From positions 1-44,159 of the forward strand of contig MU404237.1 of the NCBI GenBank assembly GCA_022695795.1: a stretch of DNA of 44,159 bases, in the 5' to 3' direction. The notes beneath the pieces are model-generated. The model worked only from the letters and a program-made list of their open reading frames with translations, was not told where the DNA came from and did not search any database. Below, piece after piece: positions 12,237 to 24,133 of this stretch. This DNA is from Biscogniauxia marginata (lineage: Eukaryota; Ascomycota; Sordariomycetes; Xylariales; Xylariaceae). How positions within the stretch are numbered: the first letter of the stretch is position 1; the number at the start of each line of letters is the position of its first letter. The translations under genes and the position numbers were made by a program.

Positions 12237-15200
12237 ACGGGTAAACTGGACGCCAAGTATGGCGACCACAAGTTCCTACTCTCGCCACGGTCATTCGAGC
12301 TACGGCTATGTAAAATGGATTTCAGAACTGCCATCACCATTCTGCGCACGCCACATTTGGTAAATTCAATTAGGTATCATCCTGGAGAATTTCTGGCCCG
12401 CGCAAACTAGACTACACCTGTACGAGTACACAAGTTTACTTACATGTTTCTAATACCTATATGATACCACTATGCTTTTTACCATATTCACTACGCATTT
12501 CAGCGAAGGAGCCGGTTTACTCACTAAGAGCGGTGCATTCGACGTTTGACATCTCGATACATTCCCAATTCGGTATCATTTTATTCCCTAATTGTATTCC
12601 CCCCTTCTCTTCCCTTCTTGTATCTACCATTTTTACTTTTTCCAGACCCTCCGGCTTGAGAGGTCGTAGGAGCACAAAGACAGCAACCATAATCGACAGT
12701 CACAGAACCGGCGGGGAAAGCCGATCGTTCATCAACACTGGAGTTACAGGTCAATCGAATTTTCCTTTGTTCCGAATCATGTCATGAATGAAGCATAAAA
12801 GGGACAGAAAATGCGAGTTGGCACGGGAGTGGGAGAGCGAGACCGAGGACGAGAGAGGGCGGAATGCCACAAGGGGCAAGGGAAGGAAAGATAGGATTGA
12901 AGAGAGGAAGAATTACTGCATTTCCTGGCGATGGACCGATCAGATACCCCCACTGGCAAACTCATGTTCATACGAAATTTCTTTTATTTCTTTCTTCAGG
13001 CATGCGCCAACGCGGCGCTAATAGTGGTCGAATTAAGCTTTCATCCGCATTGTATCAATCAGAGTAGATAGAGAGTGAAATGAGATGGCACGGAGCGAGA
13101 GGCATCTTTCTTCTTTTGAAAGTCACTGCTGCTCTACTCTCGGATTCTATTGTAACTTGACTATTCTTTTTATAAAGGCCGCGAGGAGGACCGAAGAGGC
13201 TTTAATGCATATCCGCCGTCCCTTCGTTCGGAGGTCCGTCCCTTCAATTGGGCGATTCCATGGCGCCCAGACTTTCGTCGTCGGGTGGTTCGCAGCAACA
13301 CAAGAACACACTTACAGTGCATAGGTACATATATGTACCACCCACCTGCCTTTCTGGGCTTAAGCACATTATAGTCAGTGGAGTTTTGGTTTTAACCTTA
13401 ATGTTCCTTCGCGGAAAGCGAGGGTTGCAGGATCAACTTATTACCTCTTCTTACTACATCTAACTAGTACCTACTAGTAATTGATGCTATCGGGTCCATA
13501 TTAGGTATTTAGTTCTCCCCGCCGAAGCTACCTACGTACATACGTAACCCCCCTCCCAAGCAGGTATCAATGTACATACACTAGGACCTCAAGGGTGCTG
13601 TAACCCTACAAATGTAGATACGTACGTAGCTAGGCTATGAGTAATTTGTCATGATAATGTATATATGAAGGTTTATTGTAGAAGGGGAATGAAAAGGGAA
13701 AAGCAGAAGATAGCCAGAGGGGTAGATTATACTTAAAACGAGGATATATACAGGTTGAAAGCTAACAGAGCGGACCGACCCTTCAATGCTACATATGCTT
13801 TCCTAACAAGTCAACTTGAGTTTGGGTCAACGCTACTATTACCATTACTACTGCTACTAAGCAAAGCACCCTTTGGTAACCAATAAATCATGGCCCGCGG
13901 AGGCAGCAGTCTCTCCCCGCCGGGAGAAAAGTCGGCAACGTGAATATATATACGTGTACCTTATATACATATATAGGCTAGTATCGTCTAAGATCATTTT
14001 TAGCAAAGGGAGAGACGAATATGGAAATCTTGGGACTTATGTACGGGGAAGAGGGTGGGGTTGCGTTGTAAGCATCGCTTTGCTTGCGAGGTGCTGTGTA
14101 ATAAATATTCCGTATGCAAAGTAACTACATTATCCTCCTCCCCCTCCCCCTCCCCCGCCGCCGTTTCTGCAATGATCCTCTTTGTGCATGATGCTGTCCA
14201 TATCAAGTGCGTTAAGGCTTTCGCTGTAGGCGAGGCAGGTATAGGTAGGTACCTTAGGTAGTTATATGGATTTCCCTTTGAAGTGTTTTTAAAAGAGAAG
14301 TTATAAGCACATACATCTCTATTCTTGTCCTTCGCTGAAACTCGATAATAGAACTTGATAGGACGGCTATTAGGGAAAGAGGGAGGGAGGGAGATGAAAA
14401 TCCGCCTCGGCATAAAAATGTAGTTCGTCCCGGACGGGATGGAAACTTTTGTCGCTGTGTTAGTAAAAGTATGTACGTATGCGGTGTGTGTTCTTACATT
14501 TGATAGCATGTAAACAAAGTTTACTGTGTGAGATGGTAGATGCGGTTGGTGACCCGTGTACCACATATCAAATCCATTGATCTCTGATAGTTGTTGTATT
14601 CGAGAGAAGTTTTAATCTCGAACATTCTTAACACAAGCTGATTCTAATGTACATTCATAAGGTTTGGTTCTCATGATTCCGGGGGCATATGGAGTGTCCC
14701 ATACATTTAGGACAGGTAAGGGGAGAGACGTAGCTATCGGATCGGATTGGTACCGGATACATGATAGACTGACTCCACATACCTCCTAGAATGTAGGTAC
14801 TAAACTTACAAGTTTAGGTAAATACATATCTGAGTCAGATGGAAACATCTATGATCACAGCTAGGTACCTGCTACATAGGACATGTTGAGGTGTGTAGGT
14901 ACAGAAATACAAAGGTACATATGTCGGCCAGATCAATTCTCATTTGCCCAGACGGGTAAGCTGTTCGTATGTACATCGGTAAAGACAACCTCTCTCAACG
15001 GTTACCAATAAGACTAATAGATCTAGCTCCAATACATTCATACCTCAACTGCTTCTAGCAGCACTTTATTAACTTACAATACAACTAGCCCCGCACGCAC
15101 ATGGGGCAGTGGATATTCCTTTGTTTAATTATATAATGCCATACATAACATAGTTACTTTCTAGTTACATATATGTATATGCAATATATAATATCTATAT

Positions 15201-15716
15201 ACATGTGGTAGCGTTTAAGTGATATATCCACCTAACCAAGACTTATATCCAACACCGTTACCAACAGCACAGGGTCCCGATCAATACTTCTCCAATACAT
15301 CAATTGACATTGGCCTTTCCATTTCCATTTCCGCAGAAATCAGGCATCCGATTAAGCTTCCATTAGGAATGTACCATTCTTACTCGTACTATCCATTGTG
15401 TAGGTGCTTTTTCTTCCATGACCGACATGATAATACCTAGGTACCTACCCAACTTACATTTCTCTCTGCACCAATAGTGTCTAGCCTATGGAGGTCATTA
15501 GCTGCCCCTTTCGTGTGGTGGCGCGCGCGACTGCCGGGTAACTGAGGTCCCGAGATTTCCATATGGACCCGTCGAGACAAGCTTTACTGTTTTCTCTCTC
15601 TTCACATGCATCCAATTCACAACGTCATGTAGATCAGTCCCCAGATCACGGACTGGTACCTGTACATGGCTGCTACGTATAAGTATGTAGGTAAGTACTA
15701 GTATATATAAGTACCT

Positions 15717-15758
15717 ACACACAAGCACACACACAGGCACACACACACACACACGCCA
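15717..15758. repeat. AC-rich microsatellite
   Basis: An imperfect (CA)n run contains interruptions such as AAG and AGG. It is simple-sequence DNA in the upstream region of the P450 gene. Confidence 0.85.
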
Positions 15759-15899
15759 CACTTATTACTTCTTTTTTTTCTTCTTCGACGCACGGGGTTC
15801 CAAAGAAAGCAAAGGTCGAGTCCAATCGAGTCCAATCACTCTGATTTCACACAAAGGTAGCCCTCCCTCTTATGTACCTACCCTGCCCGACCCTACTCT

Positions 15900-15925
15900 C
15901 TACCTTACCTTACCTTACCTTACCC
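15900..15925. repeat. TTACC pentanucleotide microsatellite
   Basis: About five tandem copies of a TTACC/CTTAC unit. The unit resembles the TACCTA motif that is scattered through intergenic DNA here. Confidence 0.8.
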
Positions 15926-16644
15926 TGCTTCACCTACATAAGGACTCTACGTCCTATGTAGTTTTGCCCTCCTCCCAGACACCGAGGTTCCATCTGATAC
16001 AAGCGGCAAATTCTAAGCCCGCGCCTCTTTGTACGACGACGGAGAAACCGTAGCACAGGCACAGGGCGCTGCCACGAACGGCTTTGCAGCTCGCGTCTGT
16101 CTAATCCGTGATTGGCTGGAAGGAGGGAGGATCAGCTCTGCACCCGGCTATTTCATCGCTCGTCTCGTCCATTTTTTTATCCCATCGAAGGGGGAAGCGA
16201 GAGAAATAAGTTTTTCATTTCTCTCTTATTATTTCCTCCTCCTCCGAGCTTCTCAGAGAGGACAAAGAGCTAGGTACAAAACTATCAAGAAAGAGGAGGA
16301 TACTTTTATAAAAGCGCGCCCACGTGTGTGTAAGTCGACTGGTGGTCGGTCCCCAAGACATATCTACCTACTTTGTCTGTACTTTGTTACGCCGAATCTG
16401 TCCTCTGTTTCATCGCCACCCGTCGTTGTGTCTCCCTCCCCGCACATCGTGTCGCATCGCCTCCCCGTGGGGGAAAGGACGGTATAGTACTCTGTACTAT
16501 ATCGAATCCTTACCAATTGGTCGCGAGCGTGAGAAGTAGATACAGATAAAGGCCTGCGTAGAGAGGGGAGCAAAAGGGAGAGGGTGAGAGGAAGAGACAA
16601 GGAGAAAGGGAAGGGAGGGAAGAATTGAGGACGACGATAGCATC

Positions 16645-19078
16645 ATGGGCTCGATCACAGCGGCGGCGGCGGTACTTCTGCGTCCGCAGAACTGGCCCGG
16701 AAGTATATGGATCCTACTTCTGGCGACGCTGGTCACAGGCTTCTTCCAAGTCTTGTGCCGGCCGAGTTTGCCTAAGAATGCCCCCAAGGTATGTTATCTA
16801 TCCCATAATGTCCGTCTTGATCACTTTTAGCTTCTTATCTCTATTTCATCCGCAGACCTCGCGCGTTGTAATCTCGTTCAATCCATTCCCACCAATAATA
16901 CAGGAGAGTAGGGGGGAGTAAGGGGGAGGAGGGGCGCGAGATTTTCTCTTCATCAAAGCTGTACCCTTGCGTTCTACTACCCCCACTACTTTCTTTACCT
17001 TGCCTTAATTCGATTAAAAAAAGAAAGGAACATTTTCACTGACACTGGTGGTGGCTATCGTAGTGGTTCAAGACGGGCGACTGGCCCATCCTCGGCACCC
17101 TGCGCTTTTACAAGACGCGCGCCGATTGGTACAGGGAGGCCATAAGAAACTCTCCCACGGGGAGCTTCAGCTTCTATATCGGAAAGAAGCAGATCATTGG
17201 ACTGTCCGGTCCCGAGGGCCGCAAGACCTTCTACGAGAACAGGGACTTGAACTTCAATGATGGGTATGTCGATTGTATTTTTTCTCATTTCTTTTGTCTC
17301 GCACCATGGCTCTCGAGTTGTTAAGAGATTCCCGGTTTGACACCTGATATCTCATTTTGATCTTCTCTTTTTCTCCGCACCCCCTACTGTCTTGAATGCG
17401 GAACAGCATTTGGAATGAATTCAAATTACGAGCGAGGATTTCAATCTTGCGAGGTTGTACGAATTATGCTGACATCGTGTTGTGACCCGGAACTCTAGCT
17501 TCGCCGAGCTCCTCACCGGCCAGCCGGCCGCGACGGCCGAAGCCGATAACTTCAGCCAGGTCTTCTCGAAGGCGCTGGTGCTGATGATGAGGAAGGAGAG
17601 CCTCGACCGGATTTTAGTCACGCTTAAGGGGGACACGCGGCGGGCGTGCGAGGCGCTAGCGGCGGCGGCGCCTTCACGCGCCGACCGGGGGTGGATGGTG
17701 ACGGACCCATTCGAGAGCATATACCGGATCGTCTACCAGCTGACAATGCGCACCGTCGGCGCCGAGGACATATCCGAAGACCCGGCCCTGCTACGCTCCA
17801 CCCTCGCCATCTTCGAATGGTTCGAGAAGTCCGAATCCACCGCCAAAGTCGTCTTCCCCTGGCTGCCGACCCCGAACCACCTCATCCGCATGTACAACGG
17901 CGTCCGCTTGGCAATGGTATTCCAGAACATCGTCGAGAAGCGCCGGCGGACGGGCAAGAGGGGGGACGACTCCCTGCAGAACCTGATCGATCAGGGGCTG
18001 GGTATTAGAGATATAGTCGCGGTATGTTGCTTACGTCTTGTTTTATTATTTTCGCTTTTTCTCCCCTCTTGCCCGGCGTCATTATCATACACCTTTGAAT
18101 AAAATCATACGGAAAAGCGGCACATCTCGAGAAATACGGTTCAGGTAACACTAACACATTGGGGGGAAAAATACCAGTTCGTAATCGGCGCTCTATACGC
18201 TGGCCAGCTCAACAGCGGCATCAACGCGGCGTGGGTGCAGGTGTACCTAGCGACGAACCCGGAATGGTACGCGCGCGTGCGGGCCGAGGTCGACGGCGTG
18301 GTGGCGCGGCACCGGCGGGACGACGCGGCGGCGGCCGACGTGCTGGACACGCTGACGATGGACGACTGGGAGGCCGAGTTCCCGCTCGTGGACCTGTGCC
18401 TGCGCGAGTCGATCCGGCTGTCGATGCCGGGCACGTCGTTCCGCAAGAACAAGTCCGGGCGCGACATCCCCATAGGCAACACGGGCGAGGTCATCCCCGA
18501 CGGCGCCTTCGCGGCCTACCTCGTCGACGACGTCCTCCTCAACGAGGAGTGGTACACGGAGCCCCGGCGCTTCGACCCCGGGCGCTTCTTCGAGGACCGC
18601 GCCGAGGATAAGAAGGTCCCGCACGGGTATGTCGGGTGGGGGTCGGGCAGACATCCTTGTTGTAAGCAGCTTTCTCTTTTCTTTTACCTTTGCCCCCTTC
18701 CCCTCATTTTTCTTGGTTTGCTCGCTCGTCACATATAGGTATATGGAGGTAATTGTATGCACTTATATTCACCCCCCCCCCACCCCCCAAATGAATGATG
18801 CCGCAAGGCAACAGCTCAGTTACCAGCAACATATATACCTACCTATGTATAATAAGACGGCTAACACAATCACCATCGTCGTCGTAGTGGGCATGAGATT
18901 CGCAAGACTCGAGATGGCGCTCATAGCGGCATACTTCGTCGTCCTGTTCGACTTCGAGCTGTCCGACCGCTACGGCAACCCCTCAGCCGAGGCGCCCGAG
19001 CCGGTGAGCCGGAACTTTCACTCGGCGAAGAAGCCGCCGCATCCTATATACCTGCGTTATAAGACGAGAGTGTCGTAG
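16645..19078 (+). CDS. Cytochrome P450 monooxygenase (E-class, group IV-like)
   Basis: Five exons (16645-16788, 17064-17263, 17499-18021, 18178-18661, 18888-19078) join in frame to about 513 residues, a normal P450 length. An N-terminal membrane anchor covers about residues 18-40 and is followed by a KNAP hinge and a WPILG segment. The I-helix segment AGQLNS is at about 297-302, the ExxR motif (ESIR) at 366-369, a PERF-like FDPGRF near 420, and the haem loop GWGSGRHPC with ligand Cys about 450. The last intron splits the codon right after this Cys and yields C-L-G. Microsomal P450s of this kind use NADPH-P450 reductase and O2 to hydroxylate small or lipid substrates; the substrate cannot be told. 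Introns 1-4 are 275, 235, 156 and 226 nt, long for this window, and CTAAC branch sites are visible in the last two. No PKS, NRPS or terpene synthase gene is adjacent. Confidence 0.9.
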
Positions 19079-19824
19079 GGGTGGTAGAGAGATTTAAAAA
19101 GAAGAAAGGAAAGGAAATCGATTTATGTATGTAGGCAATTAGTTCGACTTTGGGTGTTTCGACTAAATAGGTAGGTAGTCCGGTGGGAAAATACTCATCG
19201 TTGTTAGGTGAGCATAGATAAGAAGAAAAAGGCATTGTATAAGTCGATATATGTGAAATCTAATGAAATTGGCATGTTGAGCAGGAAAATGATGAGACAT
19301 CATCGATTGACAACCTGGCGTCGTGGCTAACCAGGCTTTTTGTTGCCTCATAAGGAAACTGATCTTGTAAATCTCTCTCACAAGCTTGATGTCGATTCCA
19401 CCCGAGCTGTCAAGACTTGGGGTTGGCCTTACGATTGCATCTTAATGATCATAACAAAAGAACATGAGCTTGAATCTTGATTTAATCAGTCGGTACTGAC
19501 ATGAATGTTTGAGCACAGATCAAACACGAACATAAGCAGGTCTAAGTACTCTACTTAGACTTGGGGGTAATACGAACTTGGGCTAATATGCCATGGTATA
19601 TGATAATAGAAAACTTGTGTCGAAGTAGTGAATCAACATCAGTCAAATAAGTAACCTAGCTATATGAGTGTTTGATATATGGACATGGACAGACTAGGCT
19701 CTCTATGTAAAGGAGAACGAACCACCCGTTCAATGTGTCCTAGGTTAGGTCTAGCTGTATACAAAAATAAAAATACTTGTACATTATCTTACACGATGCC
19801 GCGAAAGGTGAAGGAGGGATAAAA

Positions 19825-19845
19825 GGGAGGGGAGGGGAGGGGAGG
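19825..19845 (+). other. G-quadruplex candidate
   Basis: Four runs of three or four G, separated by single A residues, meet the usual G3+N1-7 pattern with very short loops. It lies in intergenic DNA about 750 bp past the P450 stop. Confidence 0.6.
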
Positions 19846-20421
19846 TTTGTTGTTAGGAATTCGCCGTAGGTGCCTGAGCAACAACACCCATAGCTATCCC
19901 GAGGGTGGCAGGTAGTAGGTGGTAGTAGGTAAGGTAGGTGAGGTTGAATATTAAAATATAAGCAGGTTCTGTCACCGAATAAAGCATCACTTGCTATTCT
20001 GTTGGCTCCCAAAGGAAGGTAAATTCCCTAGAGTGCACTCGGGCTGGGGGCACCGCGCAGCAGACTAGCACGTCGGAAGATGCAGGCTTCGGCCGAACTC
20101 CTTTTTGCTTTCTCTTTCTAAGCGGTTCACGTCGTTACGGGCAACTTCGTAAAAGTCACTGGGAAGAAAAAAAAAAAACAAGTTGGCAAGGCATGCTCCG
20201 GGATTTCAACGGTCTCCCCCACCAGACCATTGAGGCGGACTTTCCTTCTACTCATCCCCCCAGACCCATGGATGGCTCTCGTCCACTCCCCAACTTGTTG
20301 AAAGAAGAACAACTTTATTTTGATATATACGCCTTACGTCGACACCTCAGGTGCCAACTCGCAATTTCGTTGACCTAGCTAGGTACGCCAGAACATCCTG
20401 ATTATCCGTACTCATCATGAC

Positions 20422-20451
20422 AAAAAATAAAAATAAAAATAAAAATAAAAA
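20422..20451. repeat. (AAAAT)n microsatellite
   Basis: Four to five near-perfect AAAAT units in intergenic DNA. Confidence 0.85.
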
Positions 20452-21359
20452 GACGCCCAACGCCAATCTGAATCTGAAAATTAGATCCCACCTTGAGCTA
20501 TTCAGCTATCTACTATCACGTATTGTAGATTTTCAACGTTTTAATATGACCTGATTAGTTAGTTAGCTGTCTATGTATGAGGAGCCACACGAAGAATCGA
20601 CCTGATGCTTGTATTTATATTACACCTGTCTCCACAAGTCTCCAGCCAGGGCTGACTTCCAACGGCAATCGATCTCTCTCAAGACAAAGACCATACACGA
20701 ATAAAACTGTCACTATACACTTGAAGATATAGCAAGTTGGTTCTAAATGAAATCACCTTTACTTCAAGCCAAAAAAATATTATGGAAGCCAACATACGAT
20801 AATGACAATGCTGTGCTAAACTCTTGTAGTTTAAGAGACACATGTGTTTAAGAGATACACATGATCTCTTAGGTCGATCCGCCTTCCGTTTCTTAAGAAC
20901 GTTGAAGACAGGAGCCGGGCATGATGGATACATGAAACGGATTTACTTTACGAGGATTATCACCAAACACGAGGACATTTTTACTTGCTTGATTTCATAG
21001 CTAAACCAAAGAGAGCGTGGGCGGGATCACGATTAAGTCAACCCCTTTGACTGTACAGGGCATTCCCCCTCCTTAGATGACAAGTCCATGGATCTAGAGG
21101 TAAACTACCTATTCAACTAGATCAGGAGACTGATCAACTAATTCGGATATCTTTCCCTCATTAGTACGGTCAAGTTGACCCGCACCCTCGGTATAGCTTT
21201 GTAATCCACGTTGTTAGTGATGATGCATTTGCAAAATAGCAATTACCAGTTGACCTGTACGCCCTGGGTGGGTTTTCATTCGCCCTCTGACTGTCCCTGG
21301 ATTGGTTCATATTCCTGCGCGCCTCGGGGTTACTGTTGTGGGTGACCGGGGCCGCGTGT

Positions 21360-22403
21360 TTACCATTGGCTATCCTTGGCTTCCGTAGCGCCCCACTCAC
21401 CGGCCGGGGGAGCACCGGTGGCACCGGCCCACTCGTCAGCCTGACCATCCCAGCCGGCAGCAGTCTGAGCGGCGAAACCGGCGGGAGCAGCCTCCCAATC
21501 GGCGGCAGCAGCGAAGGTACCAGTCTCTATGGCCTGAGTACCAACTTCCTCGGCGCTAGGCAGCTTCTCCTCCTCGACCTTCTCCTCAGCCTCGGCCTCA
21601 GGGTCACGGTCTGTAACGAAACTTGTTAGTAAATATCCTAGCGCTCCAGGCCAAGTGCAACATACAGAAGTAGAGATCGACCATGACGTCCCAAGGAGTG
21701 TCACGGCTGGCGATGGTGCCGCGGATGCGGAGGACTTCACGGGCCAGCATCCACCAGACGGCGCCAATGGCGTGGCGACCCTTGTTGTTGGTGGGGATGG
21801 CAACGTCAACGTACTCGGTAGGGGAGTCGGTGTCAGTCAGGGCGATGACGGGGATATTAACGTAGGAAGCCTCCTTGATAGCCTGGGCATCGGTGCGGGG
21901 GTCGGTGACGATAATCAGACGGGGCTCCTTGAACGAGCGGGTGATGTAGTTGGTGAAAGAACCGGGAGTGAAACGACCGGCGATGGCAACAGCACCAGTG
22001 TGGGCGGCGAACTTGAGGACGGCACGTTGACCGTAAGGACGGGCAGAGATAACACAGATGTCGGCGGGGTTGTCGACGGCCGCGATGATGCGAGCGGCGA
22101 GGACGATCTTCTCCCTGGAAATATATCGTCAGATTTATCCCGTTTTCTTCTTCGTTTCTTTCCCTTTCTTTCCCCCTTTCCGGGCCATGCGCCGTTCCAT
22201 CGCAAGAGGTGAAATAGGAAGGGAAAAGCTTACCAGGTCTTGCCAATGTTCAGGACATTGACACCATCAGCTCTGGTCTTCCACAGGTAGGGCTCCATGT
22301 GCACCTGCAGGTTCTTGGAGCCGAGATGGCATTGTGCGGCCAGGAGGGTCTCAATGTCCTGGGACGTCGCGTGCATGCAAGTAGGGAGGTTGGAGGGCGC
22401 CAT
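21360..22403 (-). CDS. RPS0: 40S ribosomal protein S0 (uS2)
   Basis: Three exons on the minus strand (22403-22234, 22114-21666, 21610-21360) give about 289 residues, the usual size. Introns are 119 and 55 nt with GTAAGC and GTATGT donors; the first splits the Trp codon of GKTW and the second a Tyr codon. The uS2 fold spans about residues 15-205, with clear landmarks such as [21 protein letters not shown] and [16 protein letters not shown]. The tail is acidic and Ala-rich with repeated Trp-containing segments ([28 protein letters not shown]), as in fungal S0 and the animal laminin-receptor homologue. The protein sits on the small-subunit head-body junction in the cytoplasm and is needed for late 20S rRNA processing. 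It is divergent from a mitochondrial ribosomal gene 396 bp away. Confidence 0.97.
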
Positions 22404-22799
22404 CTTGAATAGAAGCTTGTGCTTTTGGTGAAAGGTGGAAGACGGTTGAGGAGAGAGAAATTGCTTTGCGCGAACGTCTGGTGATGTTGCAAGGTGGAAA
22501 GGAAAAGTTCGCGATGATTTTAACTAGAAAAAAATAACTTGTGGGCAGCTCGCCTAAGGGTACGTACCTGCAAGCTACGAACATGAAGTACCTACGTACA
22601 TCTAAGGGCTAGCACCAGATAGGAAAAGGCTCATGTCAGGATCCACCGAGGCCGAGCTGTGGCAGCTGGCACCTGTTGCCCGGCCCGGCTGGAAGTTTAA
22701 CCCCGATTTGTAGATCGATAGGTCAGTCTGCGAAATTTCACAAGGACTGAAAGCCGGCAACGAGCCCGTAAGAGTTGGCTTCGCACACAACATCCCACC
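22404..22799. promoter_or_regulatory. Shared upstream region of RPS0 and mitochondrial uS15m
   Basis: The 396 bp between the two divergent start codons must hold both promoters and leaders. The RPS0 side is purine/pyrimidine-rich. No classical TATA box is obvious at a good distance from either start. Assignment as a promoter is by position only. Confidence 0.5.
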
Positions 22800-23821
22800 A
22801 TGCCGCCACGAATACCAGGCGTGCAGCGCCTCGGTACCTTTTCATGTAAGCCGAAGTTACACCCCATTGATCACCAACCGGCCCGTTAATTGGAGCGCCC
22901 GCAGTATGTCTCCGACCGACCGTCAAGCCGCCCGCCACCACTACGCCTCCGCTGCTCCCCATCACGCAGACCGCGTCCCTGTCGCTGAAGGAGAAGAAGC
23001 GCCTGGCGAAGCAGGACCCCTACCGCTGGGCGCAGATGCAGCAGCGCAAGGAGGCGCACCTGCGGCTGCGGGAGCCGATCGAGGCCGCGCGACGCGAGAA
23101 GCTGGGCGACCCGGTCCGGGGCTTCACGACGCCCTTCGTTGAGTCGTTCGACTCGGCCGGGCAGGCGCCGCTGTCGAGGCCGCCGCTCGACGAGAACGGC
23201 AACCCGCTCGAGGAACCCCACGAGCTGCCCACGTCCCCGCACGTCATGAACTACCTGGTCCACAGGGACGAGCTCGAAGCCGCCGTCGAGAACGCCCGCC
23301 TGCTGACCGCGCCGCTCGAATCCCTCGCTCTCGAGGCGGACCACGAACAGGCGCAGCTTGCGCGCGAGCAGCACGAAGCCCAGCATGCTAAGGCCCTCGA
23401 GGTCCTTCAGCGCATCACCCACCTCGACCAGGGTTCGGCGAGGGACCGGCGGCACGCCAATATCCGGAGATGTATCGAGACCTTTGGTAGACATGAGACA
23501 GACCAAATACTCCAACCGAAAGCGCTCTCGAGGGGCCAAGAGAGAGAGGAGAAACCGGTGCGGGGCGGTCCTGATACCGGCAGTAGCGAGGTGCAGATTG
23601 CCATCTTGACGGCCAAGATCCGGGCCCTGGCCAACGAGCTCGAGAAAGGCAGAGGATACAAGGACAAGGTGGGTAAGCGGGACTTAAGGCTGTTGGTGCA
23701 CAGGCGGCAGAGGCTCCTGCGGTACATGAACCGTAAGGAGAGGGGAAGCGATAGGTGGAAACACTTGATCGAGACTCTGGGCCTGAGCGAGGCAACTTGG
23801 AAGGGTCAGATCACGTTGTAG
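22800..23821 (+). CDS. MRPS28: Mitochondrial small-subunit ribosomal protein uS15m (S15/S28 type)
   Basis: A 46-nt first exon (22800-22845) is joined over a 59-nt intron to exon 2 (22905-23821), giving about 320 residues. The splice (GTAAGC donor, CGCAG acceptor) is needed to connect the ATG to the continuous frame, because exon 1 read on would stop within 30 codons. The C-terminal third (about residues 240-310) is the S15/NS1 RNA-binding fold, with TGSSEVQIAILTAKI and GKRDLRLLVHRRQRLLRYM as signature stretches. This fold binds 15S rRNA in bacterial and mitochondrial small subunits. The N-terminal 200 residues are a charged, helical extension, long as is normal in fungal mitoribosomes. A mitochondrial presequence would be the short basic N-terminus (MPPRIPGVQR...). 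The split start is easily missed by gene finders, which would begin at a downstream ATG. Confidence 0.93.
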
Positions 23822-24133
23822 AGAGCACAATGTAAGAGGACTTCAAGTGTATCATATGCGAACAATGAAAAGAAGGAAAGAAAAAAAAGCATATACCTGT
23901 ATTCCCATCTGCTGTGTTTGTAGTGTAATATACAACGCCAGGCATCGAGAGGAACCCAGCTTCTCCTCTTCGTGGATACTCTATTTACGATGCGCATGCA
24001 ATTACCCAGAGCCGCCGTTGTTTGATGTCACCATAATCGCAACTTTGAAAACATCCTTTGGTATCCCCGTCCATTAGTGCTACAGAAACCGAACAATCAA
24101 GCAACAAATTGCGACAAGAGAAACGATACGATG
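23822..24133. other. Convergent 3' flanks of uS15m and VMA6
   Basis: A 312-bp tail-to-tail spacer with A-rich tracts (near 23865-23890) that may serve as the polyadenylation region of uS15m. I see no gene in it. Confidence 0.6.

Larger units (their letters stand above)
12237..16644. other. 4.4-kb stretch without a supportable gene
   Basis: This is the 3' flank of the RasGEF gene followed by AT-rich, TACCTA-rich DNA. Open frames are short, and the longest (14000-14566, minus) has no recognisable domain. From about 15700 the sequence becomes microsatellite-rich (AC repeats, TTACC repeats). It then turns purine/pyrimidine-rich (for example CCTCCTCC and GAGAGGGGAG tracts) up to 16644, which looks like the promoter and leader of the P450 gene. 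Confidence 0.55.
19079..21359. other. 2.3-kb stretch without a supportable gene
   Basis: The P450 3' flank and AT-rich DNA up to the RPS0 stop codon. I see no protein-like frame. It contains a G-rich four-run tract at 19825-19845, an (AAAAT)n microsatellite at 20422-20451, and an imperfect inverted repeat near 20830-20870 whose halves read TAAGAGACACATG and CATGATCTCTTA. Confidence 0.6.

Noticed and set aside
14000..14566. 188-codon minus-strand open frame
   Set aside because: No recognisable domain or coding bias; it crosses simple-sequence DNA (CCTCCCCC and TATA runs) and lacks plausible exons nearby.
16029..16487. 152-codon plus-strand frame before the P450
   Set aside because: It lies in pyrimidine/purine-rich promoter-like DNA, and its composition is not protein-like.
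16645..19078. Secondary-metabolite cluster around the P450
   Set aside because: No PKS, NRPS, terpene synthase, methyltransferase or pathway regulator is within the window; the nearest genes are a RasGEF and ribosomal proteins.
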